Below are positions 1 to 5,784 of a DNA stretch of 20,341 bases, piece after piece. This stretch comes from a virus. Numbering within the stretch: position 1 is the first letter of the stretch; the number at the start of each line of letters is the position of its first letter. The notes under the pieces were generated by a model. That model was not told the origin of the DNA and did not search any database. It saw only the letters and a list, made by a program, of their open reading frames with translations. Made by a program: the position numbers and the translations under genes. The stretch is taken from IMG/VR virus record IMGVR_UViG_3300008450_000612, positions 1 to 20,341 of that record; one strand, 5' to 3'.

Positions 1-1175
1 GTAAGCCCAACGTCCCAAGAAGTTATGGCGGTAAATCCATCGACAAGAATCAACTCATCACACGTACCGTAGATTGCAACTGAAACCGTGCCAGACACGG
101 CGACATAGGTATGAGATTTGACCCCAGATGAAGTAAAGGCTTCAATCGTTCCGTCGTTCCAGTCGATGCTGGCGGCAGTAGTTCCCACAAACTCTACGTT
201 AACAGTGTTGTTAAGTGCCAAGTCATAGGTCACAAAGTAAGATTCTGCTGGAGGTGGGATAGGCGCGTTAGAAGAGAAGTCTTGCAGGACCGAGCCGTAC
301 CAGAACCCAGTAGTGTCGCGGTACGACAAGACCACAAGGTCTACGGCATCCGCAGCAGTACTAAGCAACCCACTAACGGCCCCACCCGGAAACTTTATTG
401 TGCCGTCCCAGCCCATTGTCCTGCCGCCAGTAGCGTCTTGGGTTATGAACCAGTTGATCGTCTGACCATCAAAAGCGTTGATAAACGTGACGGTAGTAAC
501 GCTCGCCGTAAGCGTAGTCTCAAACACGTTGGAGAGGGAGCAATCAACTGTAATGACCGATGCAGCCTGTGTTACCGCAACGCTGGGGGTGCTTACACCG
601 CCAATGAAGTTGGTGGTCCCGTTGGGGTAGATAATTTGATGGGTATTGAGGATGCCGCCAGCGTCGGTGGTGGCAAAGGACAATGACGCTGGAACCGTAC
701 CAACTGCAACTGTGCCGTCTACCGTAGCAAAAATACGGGCAGCAGTGCCGGGACCGCCTGAAGTCAGTCCAGTAAATGTGATGCTACCTGCTATGTCGCC
801 ATCCAGAATCGGGGAAGTGCCGTCCACTGTCTTACCAAAGAACAGCACGGTAGGCTCGTAGCCTATGAGGTCCACACCTTGAGCAAGGTTCAGGTTCAGG
901 GAGAAGTTGTTGATCCCCGTGAATACGTTAGCGGCGGACAGATAGGCTCCATCCGTAACCGTGTCGGCGTTACCCGTCAAGTCTCCGGTCACGTTGCCCG
1001 TCAGGTGGCCTACAAACTCAACGGAGGTAATCTCCACCATCCCCACAAGCGTGTCAATGGTGTCGCCTAGCTGTACGTCTGTACTACCAACGGTGATGGG
1101 GGTGTTGAAATTGACATCCAACTGCGCCAGCGGCAGTGGTTGTGTTGCGGACTGAAAGACGTAGGGGACGGCCAT
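1..1175 (-). CDS. Tail-fibre-like structural protein, 3' part cut off by window edge
   Basis: The frame is open from ATG at 1175 to the window edge (391 codons), so the C-terminus is missing. A GAGGT site precedes the ATG. Residues 58-70 hold an LTGNVTGDLTGNA repeat typical of phage fibre N-terminal halves. Residues about 208-300 form a beta-rich module (DGQTINWFITQDATGG ... WYGSVLQDF) that I know from many phage fibre proteins. After a proline linker (PIPPP, 305-309), residues about 313-371 look PKD-like (SIDWNDGTIEAF ... SHTYVAVSGTVSVAIYG). The last visible residues (ELILVDGFTAITSWDVGL) resemble the first rung of a BspA-type leucine-rich repeat. The likely role is host binding or virion decoration. 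Fibre character is fairly secure; the exact position on the virion is not. Confidence 0.75.
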   Translation of the reverse strand, partial: MAVPYVFQSATQPLPLAQLDVNFNTPITVGSTDVQLGDTIDTLVGMVEITSVEFVGHLTGNVTGDLTGNADTVTDGAYLSAANVFTGINNFSLNLNLAQGVDLIGYEPTVLFFGKTVDGTSPILDGDIAGSITFTGLTSGGPGTAARIFATVDGTVAVGTVPASLSFATTDAGGILNTHQIIYPNGTTNFIGGVSTPSVAVTQAASVITVDCSLSNVFETTLTASVTTVTFINAFDGQTINWFITQDATGGRTMGWDGTIKFPGGAVSGLLSTAADAVDLVVLSYRDTTGFWYGSVLQDFSSNAPIPPPAESYFVTYDLALNNTVNVEFVGTTAASIDWNDGTIEAFTSSGVKSHTYVAVSGTVSVAIYGTCDELILVDGFTAITSWDVGL

Positions 1176-1188
1176 AAAACCTCACAGA

Positions 1189-1359
1189 TTAAACAGGGCC
1201 ACTTGGCACAAAGGAATTCGTGTTAATCGTTGTCCAAGCAGTAACGGCTCGCCACGGGATGACTTCCCCGACATTGTTCAGCCAGTCAATCTCAGCCCCT
1301 AGATTATTGATCCACGGTATGTACTGCTCAACATCAATGTCTTGCCAAACTATAGGCAT
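1189..1359 (-). CDS. 56-aa hypothetical phage protein
   Basis: ATG at 1359 follows an AGGAG site whose bases overlap the TAG stop of the upstream gene (TAGGAGATCGTATG). The ORF ends with TAA at 1191-1189, 13 bases before the fibre gene starts. The product is acidic and rich in Trp, Ile and Asn (MPIVWQDIDVEQYIPWINN at the N-terminus), with no Cys, signal peptide or membrane segment. The strong ribosome site, same strand and tight packing between two coding genes support a real gene. I do not recognise the family; a small tail or fibre-assembly protein is a guess from position. Confidence 0.7.
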   Translation of the reverse strand: MPIVWQDIDVEQYIPWINNLGAEIDWLNNVGEVIPWRAVTAWTTINTNSFVPSGPV

Positions 1360-1367
1360 ACGATCTC

Positions 1368-1781
1368 CTAGACAATTCTAAGGATTGCTGAAGAAGAGGT
1401 ATTAGCAGGAAACGTCACAGCGAAAGTCGTTGTCGAAGTCTTATCCGCACCGAAGTCAAGCACCGCTATAGACTTGTTGGCCGCAGTCGCGTTGTAGATC
1501 AGTGCCCCACGCGCCGTAAGAGACGCAGTCCACGAGGGGTTGGCAAAGCTGATGTAGGCGATGTTGTCCAGTGTGTTGATAGTCACGCCAGTAAGGATCT
1601 CGCCCCCGGCTGTATAGCCAGCCGCTACAACCTCATCAGTGACGCTATACACCGTAGTGTTTGCATTCAACGTAGCAGATGCGGTATACAGAGCGATCTT
1701 GACTGTGTCGGTCAACAGGTCGTGTACTGCTTGCGGCAACTCAGCTTTGAAGCTGGTCGTCATTGTTTGCTCTAGTGCCAT
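1368..1781 (-). CDS. 137-aa virion protein of unknown function
   Basis: The start ATG at 1781 lies one base after the TGA of the preceding adaptor-like gene (TGATATG), with no good Shine-Dalgarno, so it is probably translated by coupling. A second Met at residue 7 is an alternative start. The N-terminal stretch MTTSFKAELPQAVHDL followed by KIALYTASATL resembles a family of small phage structural proteins found near tail and fibre genes. The remainder is Thr/Ala/Ser-rich with beta-prone segments (AGGEILTGVTI, TTTFAVTFPAN) and has no Cys. It looks like a soluble virion component, perhaps at the tail or fibre attachment site. Function is inferred from position and composition only. Confidence 0.7.
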   Translation of the reverse strand: MALEQTMTTSFKAELPQAVHDLLTDTVKIALYTASATLNANTTVYSVTDEVVAAGYTAGGEILTGVTINTLDNIAYISFANPSWTASLTARGALIYNATAANKSIAVLDFGADKTSTTTFAVTFPANTSSSAILRIV

Positions 1782-1782
1782 A

Positions 1783-2457
1783 TCAAGTCACAGGTTGTCG
1801 ATACTGACCAGAACGATATGCATCCTGACGCTCCAGACCATCACCCAGACGTTTAGCCAAGCCAAGGGCTTCTTTGTACTTGCCATCGTACAGGGCCATC
1901 ATGTCCTGCTCACCCTTCATGTAGGTGTAGGCTTCGACCAATGATCCGTACAACAGAACAGTGTCAAAGTTGTCGCCAAGCCATGTCTGCCCGCTAGCAA
2001 CGGTGGTGATCGACTCTGGGTAGAAGAAGTAATGCAGTTCTACGTTGTAAGTCGTATTTGGCGTTGGACCAAGGATGAAGGTCAACTCATTCAAGATCAC
2101 AATCGGGCTGCTGTTGGTGCTAGGTCCGAACAGCGCGTAGTACTTCGGCGTCCCCGTTGTAGTGGGGTTGGGGTAGGCTTCACGAATGAAGTTAACGTCC
2201 TTGTCCAGCAAGAACGTGTAGTCGCCGCCAGCAGCCGGGAAGATAGCCATCGAGTACACCGACAAGAAATCATCGGGGCAAGCGAGGTACTTCTGGTTCG
2301 CTGTTAGCGTTCCCGTTACGTTGCGACGGAGTGATGGGAACTGAATCGTGTTGTAAATGCGTTGCTCTGCCTGTGATATGAACGTGTCCATATCTACAGT
2401 GGCAAATTGATTCTCCGTATAGGAGGTAATCGCAGCTACAAGCTCCGAATAGTTCAT
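1783..2457 (-). CDS. Head-tail adaptor, SU10/T7 gp11-like
   Basis: The 224-aa product starts MNYSELVAAITSYTENQ and continues with a helix (DTFISQAEQRIYNTIQ), then NQKYLACPDDFLSVYSM, a beta-rich middle, and a helical C-terminus (YGSLVEAYTYMKGEQDM ... YKEALGLAKRLGDGLERQ). This helix, YLxxPxDFL, beta, helix layout is that of the adaptor proteins of short-tailed phages such as SU10, related in fold to T7 gp11 and P22 gp4. These form a ring under the portal and seal the packaged head. The start overlaps the stop of the upstream small gene by ATGA. The family call is from remembered sequence pattern, not a search. A second connector candidate lies at 3281-3973. Confidence 0.65.
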   Translation of the reverse strand: MNYSELVAAITSYTENQFATVDMDTFISQAEQRIYNTIQFPSLRRNVTGTLTANQKYLACPDDFLSVYSMAIFPAAGGDYTFLLDKDVNFIREAYPNPTTTGTPKYYALFGPSTNSSPIVILNELTFILGPTPNTTYNVELHYFFYPESITTVASGQTWLGDNFDTVLLYGSLVEAYTYMKGEQDMMALYDGKYKEALGLAKRLGDGLERQDAYRSGQYRQPVT

Positions 2458-2711
2458 GCCATCGGACCCCTAGACATCGTACCCTTGGTGGCAGCGCCTA
2501 CGCCACGCATCTTGATGCCGTCAGTCTTCACACCGTCGTCGTTGCCCAGCGAAACGCCTTCCATTGGCGTCCAGCCTTCTTTACGGGGCATGGTTGGCTT
2601 CTTGCCATAGTCGTTGATGCCCAAAGGCTTGCCCGACATGGTGTGGGGCTCTGCGTAAACGCTGGCCTGACCGACTTCCTTGCCGTCTTCTTTCTGACTG
2701 TATTTAGCCAT
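2454..2711 (-). CDS. 85-aa small phage protein with GAATKG C-terminus
   Basis: The start is set at ATG 2711 (MAKYSQKEDGKEVGQ), because AAGGGG at 2718-2723 precedes it at good spacing and the upstream gene ends one base before (TGATATG). A longer reading from 2783 runs through the upstream 55-aa gene and has no ribosome site. The protein is hydrophilic and Lys/Gly-rich and ends with GIKMRGVGAATKGTMSRGPMA. A motif of the type KMRGxGAATKG recurs near the C-terminus of many small phage structural proteins. There is no membrane segment and no Cys. The stop overlaps the adaptor start (ATGA). A small head/tail accessory protein is likely, but the function is unknown. Confidence 0.7.
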   Translation of the reverse strand: MAKYSQKEDGKEVGQASVYAEPHTMSGKPLGINDYGKKPTMPRKEGWTPMEGVSLGNDDGVKTDGIKMRGVGAATKGTMSRGPMA

Positions 2712-2712
2712 A

Positions 2713-2880
2713 TCAAGCCCCTTGGTTTTTAGCGCGGGACATACCACGACCAAGACGCATACGGTCTTCACCAGTAGGGCCACCCTTTTTCATGCCTTTA
2801 GCGGCGGGGTCTGGATGAGCGCCCTTACCCTTCATCATGTGCTTTTTGAGAGCAGCTTTTACTTTCATGTCCTTAGCCAT
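2713..2880 (-). CDS. 55-aa Lys/Met/Gly-rich protein
   Basis: ATG at 2880 is preceded by a near-perfect AAGGAGG site that shares bases with the TAA stop of the upstream zinc-ribbon gene (TAAGGAGGCCATATG). The ORF ends with TGA at 2715-2713, one base before the next ATG. The product begins MAKDMKVKAALKKHMMKGKG and ends RMRLGRGMSRAKNQGA. It is strongly basic and lacks Cys, Trp and any hydrophobic segment. It belongs with the small basic proteins encoded at 4476-5784. DNA or RNA contact, or an internal virion role, is possible but unproven. The ribosome site makes the gene itself convincing. Confidence 0.75.
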   Translation of the reverse strand: MAKDMKVKAALKKHMMKGKGAHPDPAAKGMKKGGPTGEDRMRLGRGMSRAKNQGA

Positions 2881-2889
2881 ATGGCCTCC

Positions 2890-3279
2890 TTATGTCGTCG
2901 CTACTGCGACTGTACCAACAATCCCCTGTGCCACCAAGTAGTTTGGCGTGAGCAAGGTATCGAAACTGCTGGCTCCACCAACCGGATTCCAGCCCCATTG
3001 AAACACTCTGCTACCCCCGCCCAACGACCCATCAGAGGTAACGCCTGACTGGTAGTAGGTTTGATCCGGGCGTGGTTCACGTACTGCTTGAGGATCATCT
3101 ACCGGATACATACCCAGTTGAAGCTGTGGCTGATCTGGATCCCAGCACTCTGTACACACAAGAATGTTGTAAATCTTGGTCTTTACAACTTCCTTCTTGA
3201 GCGCAGTCAGTTTGAACCGTTGCCCACATCTATCACACTGCGCGATAGAGTTTTTGCCTGAAGCAAATCTATTGCCCAT
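2890..3279 (-). CDS. 129-aa zinc-ribbon phage protein
   Basis: ATG at 3279 follows the upstream TGA by one base (TGATATG). The N-terminal third carries two CxxC pairs, C15-x2-C18 (QCDRCG) and C42-x2-C45 (CTECW), separated by 23 residues. This is the layout of a zinc ribbon, with a basic linker (LTALKKEVVKTK) between the pairs. The C-terminal two thirds is Pro/Gly/Ser-rich and probably extended (DPQAVREPRPDQTYYQSG). Similar short zinc-ribbon proteins occur beside connector genes in aquatic phages. Its neighbours suggest a virion or assembly role, while the ribbon would also suit nucleic-acid binding. The specific function is unknown. Confidence 0.7.
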   Translation of the reverse strand: MGNRFASGKNSIAQCDRCGQRFKLTALKKEVVKTKIYNILVCTECWDPDQPQLQLGMYPVDDPQAVREPRPDQTYYQSGVTSDGSLGGGSRVFQWGWNPVGGASSFDTLLTPNYLVAQGIVGTVAVATT

Positions 3280-3280
3280 A

Positions 3281-3973
3281 TCAGTTTATGAACATCTGCC
3301 TTGGGACAAGCCGAATCGCTGCCTTCTCGCGGTCCTCAGATGATGCCAGATCCCAAGCTTCGTCGTACTGTGCCTTGAGCGTGTCGAGCCGTTGCAGCCC
3401 ATCCGGGAGCTTCAGCGCAAGGTAGTAGGCCAGCCCCGCAACCATGCAGGGGATGAAGCGGAACGGTACGTCCATCGTGTTCACGCCTGTGCCCGCATCT
3501 TGAATACGGCGAAGATACCAATACACGAAGGTGTAGGGCTGCGAAGCGTCTGGGATGGGCCAAACAGTGACGTTGGGAATAGGCGCTTGCCTATTGATGT
3601 AGACCTGAATGGGCCTAGCCTGAGTCAGCTTGTTGGGGATCGTAGCGTAGGTAGATACAGAGATGCGCGTGATCGACAGGTCAGCCTGAGTCGATGCATT
3701 CCCTGCGCCAGTACGGATAACGTGCTCAAGCAGATCTACCGTGTCAGACGGGAGATTGTACGTTGCAGTACCCGGAACAAGGGTGATAGAAGACTGAGCA
3801 ACAGTCCACAGGTTAATCCCGCGATTAGCCCAATCAGCAAAAAGCAAATTGAGACTACGCCTTGCAGTCTTGAGATCGTAGCCTGAACGAAGCTCCGCAC
3901 CACAACGCTCGAATGCTTCTTCGACCAGATCGGTCAGATCAAGATTGAATGTGGTAGTGCCAGAGGTAGCCAT
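3281..3973 (-). CDS. Connector/adaptor candidate, 230 aa
   Basis: The protein opens with NLDLTDLVEEAFERCGAEL, then YDLKTARRSLNLLFADWANRG and INLWTVAQSSITLVPGTATY. A beta-rich core follows, with NLPSDTVDLLEHVI, a PNVTVWPIPD segment and YTFVYWYLRRIQDA. The C-terminus is helical (RFIPCMVAGLAYYLALKLPD ... RLDTLKAQYDEAWDLASSEDRE). The N-terminal helical bundle with an ARRSLNLLxxxWANRG motif, beta core and C-terminal helices match phage head-completion/adaptor proteins of the gp4/gp11 type. The start overlaps the upstream stop (TAATG). It probably joins the portal ring and receives the tail nozzle. The family is recognised from pattern only, and its relation to the second adaptor gene at 1783-2457 is untested. 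Confidence 0.6.
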   Translation of the reverse strand: MATSGTTTFNLDLTDLVEEAFERCGAELRSGYDLKTARRSLNLLFADWANRGINLWTVAQSSITLVPGTATYNLPSDTVDLLEHVIRTGAGNASTQADLSITRISVSTYATIPNKLTQARPIQVYINRQAPIPNVTVWPIPDASQPYTFVYWYLRRIQDAGTGVNTMDVPFRFIPCMVAGLAYYLALKLPDGLQRLDTLKAQYDEAWDLASSEDREKAAIRLVPRQMFIN

Positions 3974-4476
3974 TACTGCAACGAGTTAGTTGACGACTGC
4001 TGAGGTTGCATCAGCCCTGCCATGTTTTGCTGCTGCGAGAACTGCTGCATGGCGTTCGGGGCTGGGCCTGCTCCGGGCATACCGCCCTTACCACCCGCTG
4101 CGCCTTGGGGCGGCATCTGCTGCATTGGGCCACCTTGCTTGCCCATCATCTGCTGCATATAGGGGTTCTGCGGCATTTGACCCTGCATCATCGGGTTCTG
4201 GGCTCCGGGCATACCACCCTTACCGCCTGCCGCGCCTTGTTGCATGGGATTCTGCGGCATCTGCTGTGGCATCTGCTGCGTTTGCAGCATGGGCGGTTGC
4301 TGCATGGGCATTTGCTGCATTGGACCGCCTTGCTTGCCCATTTGCCGCGCTGCTATTGCTTGCTGAAGTGCGGGGGGCAAGCCCTGCATCGGACCGCCCT
4401 GCTTCTGCATTGGGTTCCCCGGTCTCTGCATAGCAGACATACCGCCCCCCGGTCTTTTCATTCCACCAGCACCCAT
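3973..4476 (-). CDS. Met/Gln/Gly/Pro-rich low-complexity protein
   Basis: The 167-aa product is almost entirely low complexity: about one residue in six is Met, Gln is even more frequent, and Gly and Pro make up most of the rest. Two peptide units each occur twice: a GKQGGPMQQMP unit, and a GAAGGKGGMPGA unit. There is no Cys, no Trp and only one Tyr, and no predicted membrane segment. Both ends overlap neighbours through TAATG junctions, so it is translated as part of the array. It is probably intrinsically disordered. Similar Met/Gln-rich proteins occur among structural genes of aquatic phages, but I know of no assigned role. A flexible virion linker or ejected protein is speculative. Confidence 0.75.
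   Translation of the reverse strand: MGAGGMKRPGGGMSAMQRPGNPMQKQGGPMQGLPPALQQAIAARQMGKQGGPMQQMPMQQPPMLQTQQMPQQMPQNPMQQGAAGGKGGMPGAQNPMMQGQMPQNPYMQQMMGKQGGPMQQMPPQGAAGGKGGMPGAGPAPNAMQQFSQQQNMAGLMQPQQSSTNSLQ
4069..4360 (-). repeat. Internal direct repeats inside the Met/Gln-rich gene
   Basis: Two degenerate direct repeat types are visible. One, about 38 bp, begins near 4069 and again near 4203 (gctccgggcataccnccctt ...) and encodes GAAGGKGGMPGA followed by a variable residue or two. The other begins near 4126 and 4319 (attggnccnccttgcttgcc ...) and encodes GKQGGPMQ. The copies differ mostly at third codon positions, so they are older duplications under protein-level constraint rather than fresh slippage. 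Confidence 0.7.
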
Positions 4477-4709
4477 TATCTGAACCCCGCTGTCTTCTTA
4501 GCAATGTTTTTCGGTTGTGCAACGAACTGCTTGCCCGCTGCCTTACCCGCACGTTTGGCCTTGGTTGTCGCTGCGTACTCAGCAGGAGACAAAGACTTGA
4601 TCGCTGCTTCTGGCAAATAGCGTTCGCCTGTTTTAGACGAAGGCTTCCCTGACTTGGTCCGCCACTTCTGGTCAGTCCAATTCTTAAGGGATTGCTGTGG
4701 CGCTTTCAA
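4476..4709 (-). CDS. 77-aa basic phage protein, TTG start
   Basis: The frame has no internal ATG. Translation most likely starts at TTG (4709-4707), which overlaps the TGA stop of the upstream gene (ATTGA). AGGTGG lies about a dozen bases upstream. The body reads KNWTDQKWRTKSGKPSSKTG, then ERYLPEAAIKSLSPAEYAAT and KRAGKAAGKQFVAQPKNIAKKT. I recognise this as a conserved small phage protein pattern, also seen in some giant-virus proteins, but I cannot give a reliable family number. It is very basic and lacks Cys and membrane segments. The stop overlaps the next gene's start (TAATG). Function unknown; nucleic-acid contact is possible from charge. Confidence 0.75.
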   Translation of the reverse strand: MKAPQQSLKNWTDQKWRTKSGKPSSKTGERYLPEAAIKSLSPAEYAATTKAKRAGKAAGKQFVAQPKNIAKKTAGFR

Positions 4710-4981
4710 TCTGTGTAGCCCCCACCTTTGGCCTTGTACTTCTTAGCCAACAACTGAGCTTTCCGCGCTGACCATTGGCCCGCTGCGGTTCCTTGCGTTG
4801 CCTGACCCTTGATAGAGTTGAACAGTGCCTTACGCATGGTTGGCTTGGTGTAGTTGCCCGCAGCGTTTACCTTACCGCCTTCGGCATACTGCGCGAAGTC
4901 AGTATCGTCGCGGCGAGCTTTCTTCTTTGCCCCCGGCATCTTGGAGGGGCTAATAGCACCCATGCCGCGACTAGGTCTCAT
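4706..4981 (-). CDS. 91-aa basic phage protein
   Basis: The start ATG overlaps the upstream TGA (ATGA) and the stop overlaps the next TTG start. The protein has an N-terminal basic segment (KMPGAKKKARRDD), a short acidic/aromatic patch (TDFAQYAEGG), and a conserved-looking core (NYTKPTMRKALFNSIK ... GQWSARKAQLLAKKYKAKGG). This core recurs in small proteins of many uncultured aquatic phages. No enzymatic motif, Cys or membrane helix is present. It travels with the neighbouring small basic genes and is probably translationally coupled to both. The function is unknown. Confidence 0.75.
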   Translation of the reverse strand: MRPSRGMGAISPSKMPGAKKKARRDDTDFAQYAEGGKVNAAGNYTKPTMRKALFNSIKGQATQGTAAGQWSARKAQLLAKKYKAKGGGYTD

Positions 4982-5163
4982 ACCATCTTGCCTTTGGTCT
5001 TACCACGTTGGGCACACCCGTCAGCACGGCTAGATGCTGAACCGCCCTTAGCCATCTTCTTGACCTCGCCGCCCTCTTTCATAAGGCGCTTACCTAGCTG
5101 CCCTACCGCAGAGCCATCCTTACGCATCTGCATAACTCTCTTAAACATATTACCGAAGCCCAT
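4978..5163 (-). CDS. 61-aa basic protein ending in GKTKGKM
   Basis: ATG at 5163 follows a strong AAGGAG at 5169-5174. The upstream gene ends with two TAA codons in tandem, the second merging into this site (TAATAAGGAG). The product starts MGFGNMFKRVMQMRKDGSAV, then has a KKMAKGGSASSRADGCAQRG stretch and ends KTKGKMV. The C-terminal SSRADGxAQRGKTxG pattern is common in short phage structural proteins. The last residues resemble those of the neighbouring 54-aa protein, suggesting a shared peptide signal or distant paralogy. Role unknown. Confidence 0.75.
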   Translation of the reverse strand: MGFGNMFKRVMQMRKDGSAVGQLGKRLMKEGGEVKKMAKGGSASSRADGCAQRGKTKGKMV

Positions 5164-5175
5164 GATATCTCCTTA

Positions 5176-5340
5176 TTAGCAGCCGCCGCCGCTCTTCATC
5201 TTGATCATCTTGCCCTTGGTTTTACCCTTGGTCTCGATGCCCTTAGCCATCTTGGTCATGCCCTTCTTGGGGGCGTTAGCTTTGTCTTTGGCATCCATGA
5301 TGTTCTTCATAAATGCTGGGAGAGGTTTCTTGGTCTTCAT
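5176..5340 (-). CDS. 54-aa Lys/Met-rich protein
   Basis: ATG at 5340 overlaps the TGA of the holin candidate (ATGA), and the ORF ends in TAA followed by a second in-frame TAA. The sequence begins MKTKKPLPAFMKNIMDAKDK and ends in TKGKTKGKMIKMKSGGGC. Lys and Met dominate, there is one Cys at the very C-terminus, and no hydrophobic segment. The KMAKG ... GKTKGKM arrangement is shared with the 61-aa protein just downstream. It lies in a continuous coupled array, which supports it as real despite its size. Function unknown. Confidence 0.7.
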   Translation of the reverse strand: MKTKKPLPAFMKNIMDAKDKANAPKKGMTKMAKGIETKGKTKGKMIKMKSGGGC

Positions 5341-5525
5341 GATAAGTCCTTCTTACGGTTAGTCCAGTTGCGGACGGTGTCAGTCTCCCAGATTCGGAAG
5401 CCTGTCCAAATGATCGTAAACAGTGCTGCTATTGATGGGAGGACATTTACAAGCGTGCCTACTACGGTTGCTATAGACACGGCATCCATCACGTGTTTGG
5501 TAGCCTCAAGAGCTTCATCTTTCAT
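5337..5525 (-). CDS. Holin candidate, 62 aa
   Basis: From ATG 5525 the product is 62 aa: a short charged N-terminus (MKDEALEATKHVMD), a hydrophobic stretch at about 15-46 (VSIATVVGTLVNVLPSIAAL, then FTIIWTGFRIW), and a charged C-tail (RNWTNRKKDLS). Pro30 could split the stretch into two membrane segments. This size and layout fit small phage holins, which form membrane lesions that release the endolysin. I chose ATG 5525 because the upstream gene stops one base before (TGAAATG), with GGAAG about 7 bases upstream. An ATG at 5576 would add 17 residues and overlap the upstream gene by 50 bases. No endolysin or spanin is in the window, so holin is an inference from topology. Confidence 0.6.
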   Translation of the reverse strand: MKDEALEATKHVMDAVSIATVVGTLVNVLPSIAALFTIIWTGFRIWETDTVRNWTNRKKDLS

Positions 5526-5526
5526 T

Positions 5527-5784
5527 TCAGCACTTCCATCGTTTGAGAGATGCGGCTTTGCGAGTGGGTTTACCATGCTCGTCTTTCATTGGCCCCGGCA
5601 TACCGCTCATGCGAGCACAGAATGACTTCTTGCGCGGGCCACCTTCAGGCTGGGGAGCTTTGAGGTTGCTGCCTGTGGCAGCATTGTATTTCTCTCTTCC
5701 CTTGGCCGTCAAGCCCGCGCCCTTAGATACGGGGAGCTTCTCGCCGCGACCAACGGCTAGGGATGGGGTTTTCTTCTTAGTCAT
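5527..5784 (-). CDS. 85-aa conserved basic phage protein (possibly DUF6321)
   Basis: The start overlaps the stop of the 310-aa fibre-like gene (TAATG). The sequence contains KGAGLTAKGREKYNAATGSN, then LKAPQPEGGPRKKSFCARMS and GMPGPMKDEHGKPTRKAASLKRWKC. I recognise this as a well-conserved small phage protein; my recollection is that it is catalogued as DUF6321, which I could not verify. It has two conserved Cys (in SFCARM and at the C-terminal WKC) and is strongly basic. It lies between the fibre genes and the holin candidate. The molecular role is unknown. Confidence 0.8.
   Translation of the reverse strand: MTKKKTPSLAVGRGEKLPVSKGAGLTAKGREKYNAATGSNLKAPQPEGGPRKKSFCARMSGMPGPMKDEHGKPTRKAASLKRWKC

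Noticed and set aside
2454-2783. Longer 109-aa version with a hydrophobic start (MALLVKTVCVLVVV) suggesting a signal peptide
   Set aside because: The extra 24 residues are read from within the coding sequence of the 55-aa gene, and the good AAGGGG site points to ATG 2711. The apparent signal peptide is an artefact.
2890-3279. Zinc-ribbon protein as an HNH homing endonuclease
   Set aside because: Two CxxC pairs are present but there is no HNH-type His/Asn/His set between or after them.
3973-3973. Programmed frameshift between small overlapping genes
   Set aside because: Junctions are ordinary TAATG or ATGA overlaps with separate starts; I see no slippery heptamer with a downstream structure.
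4000-4450. Repeat cluster as a CRISPR array or tandem satellite
   Set aside because: Repeats are degenerate, irregularly spaced, in frame and encode peptide repeats; there are no unique spacers of constant length.
4006-4620. 204-codon plus-strand frame rich in His and Leu
   Set aside because: Its composition is the antisense image of the Met/Gln/Gly/Pro repeats on the minus strand; no ribosome site and no neighbour on that strand.
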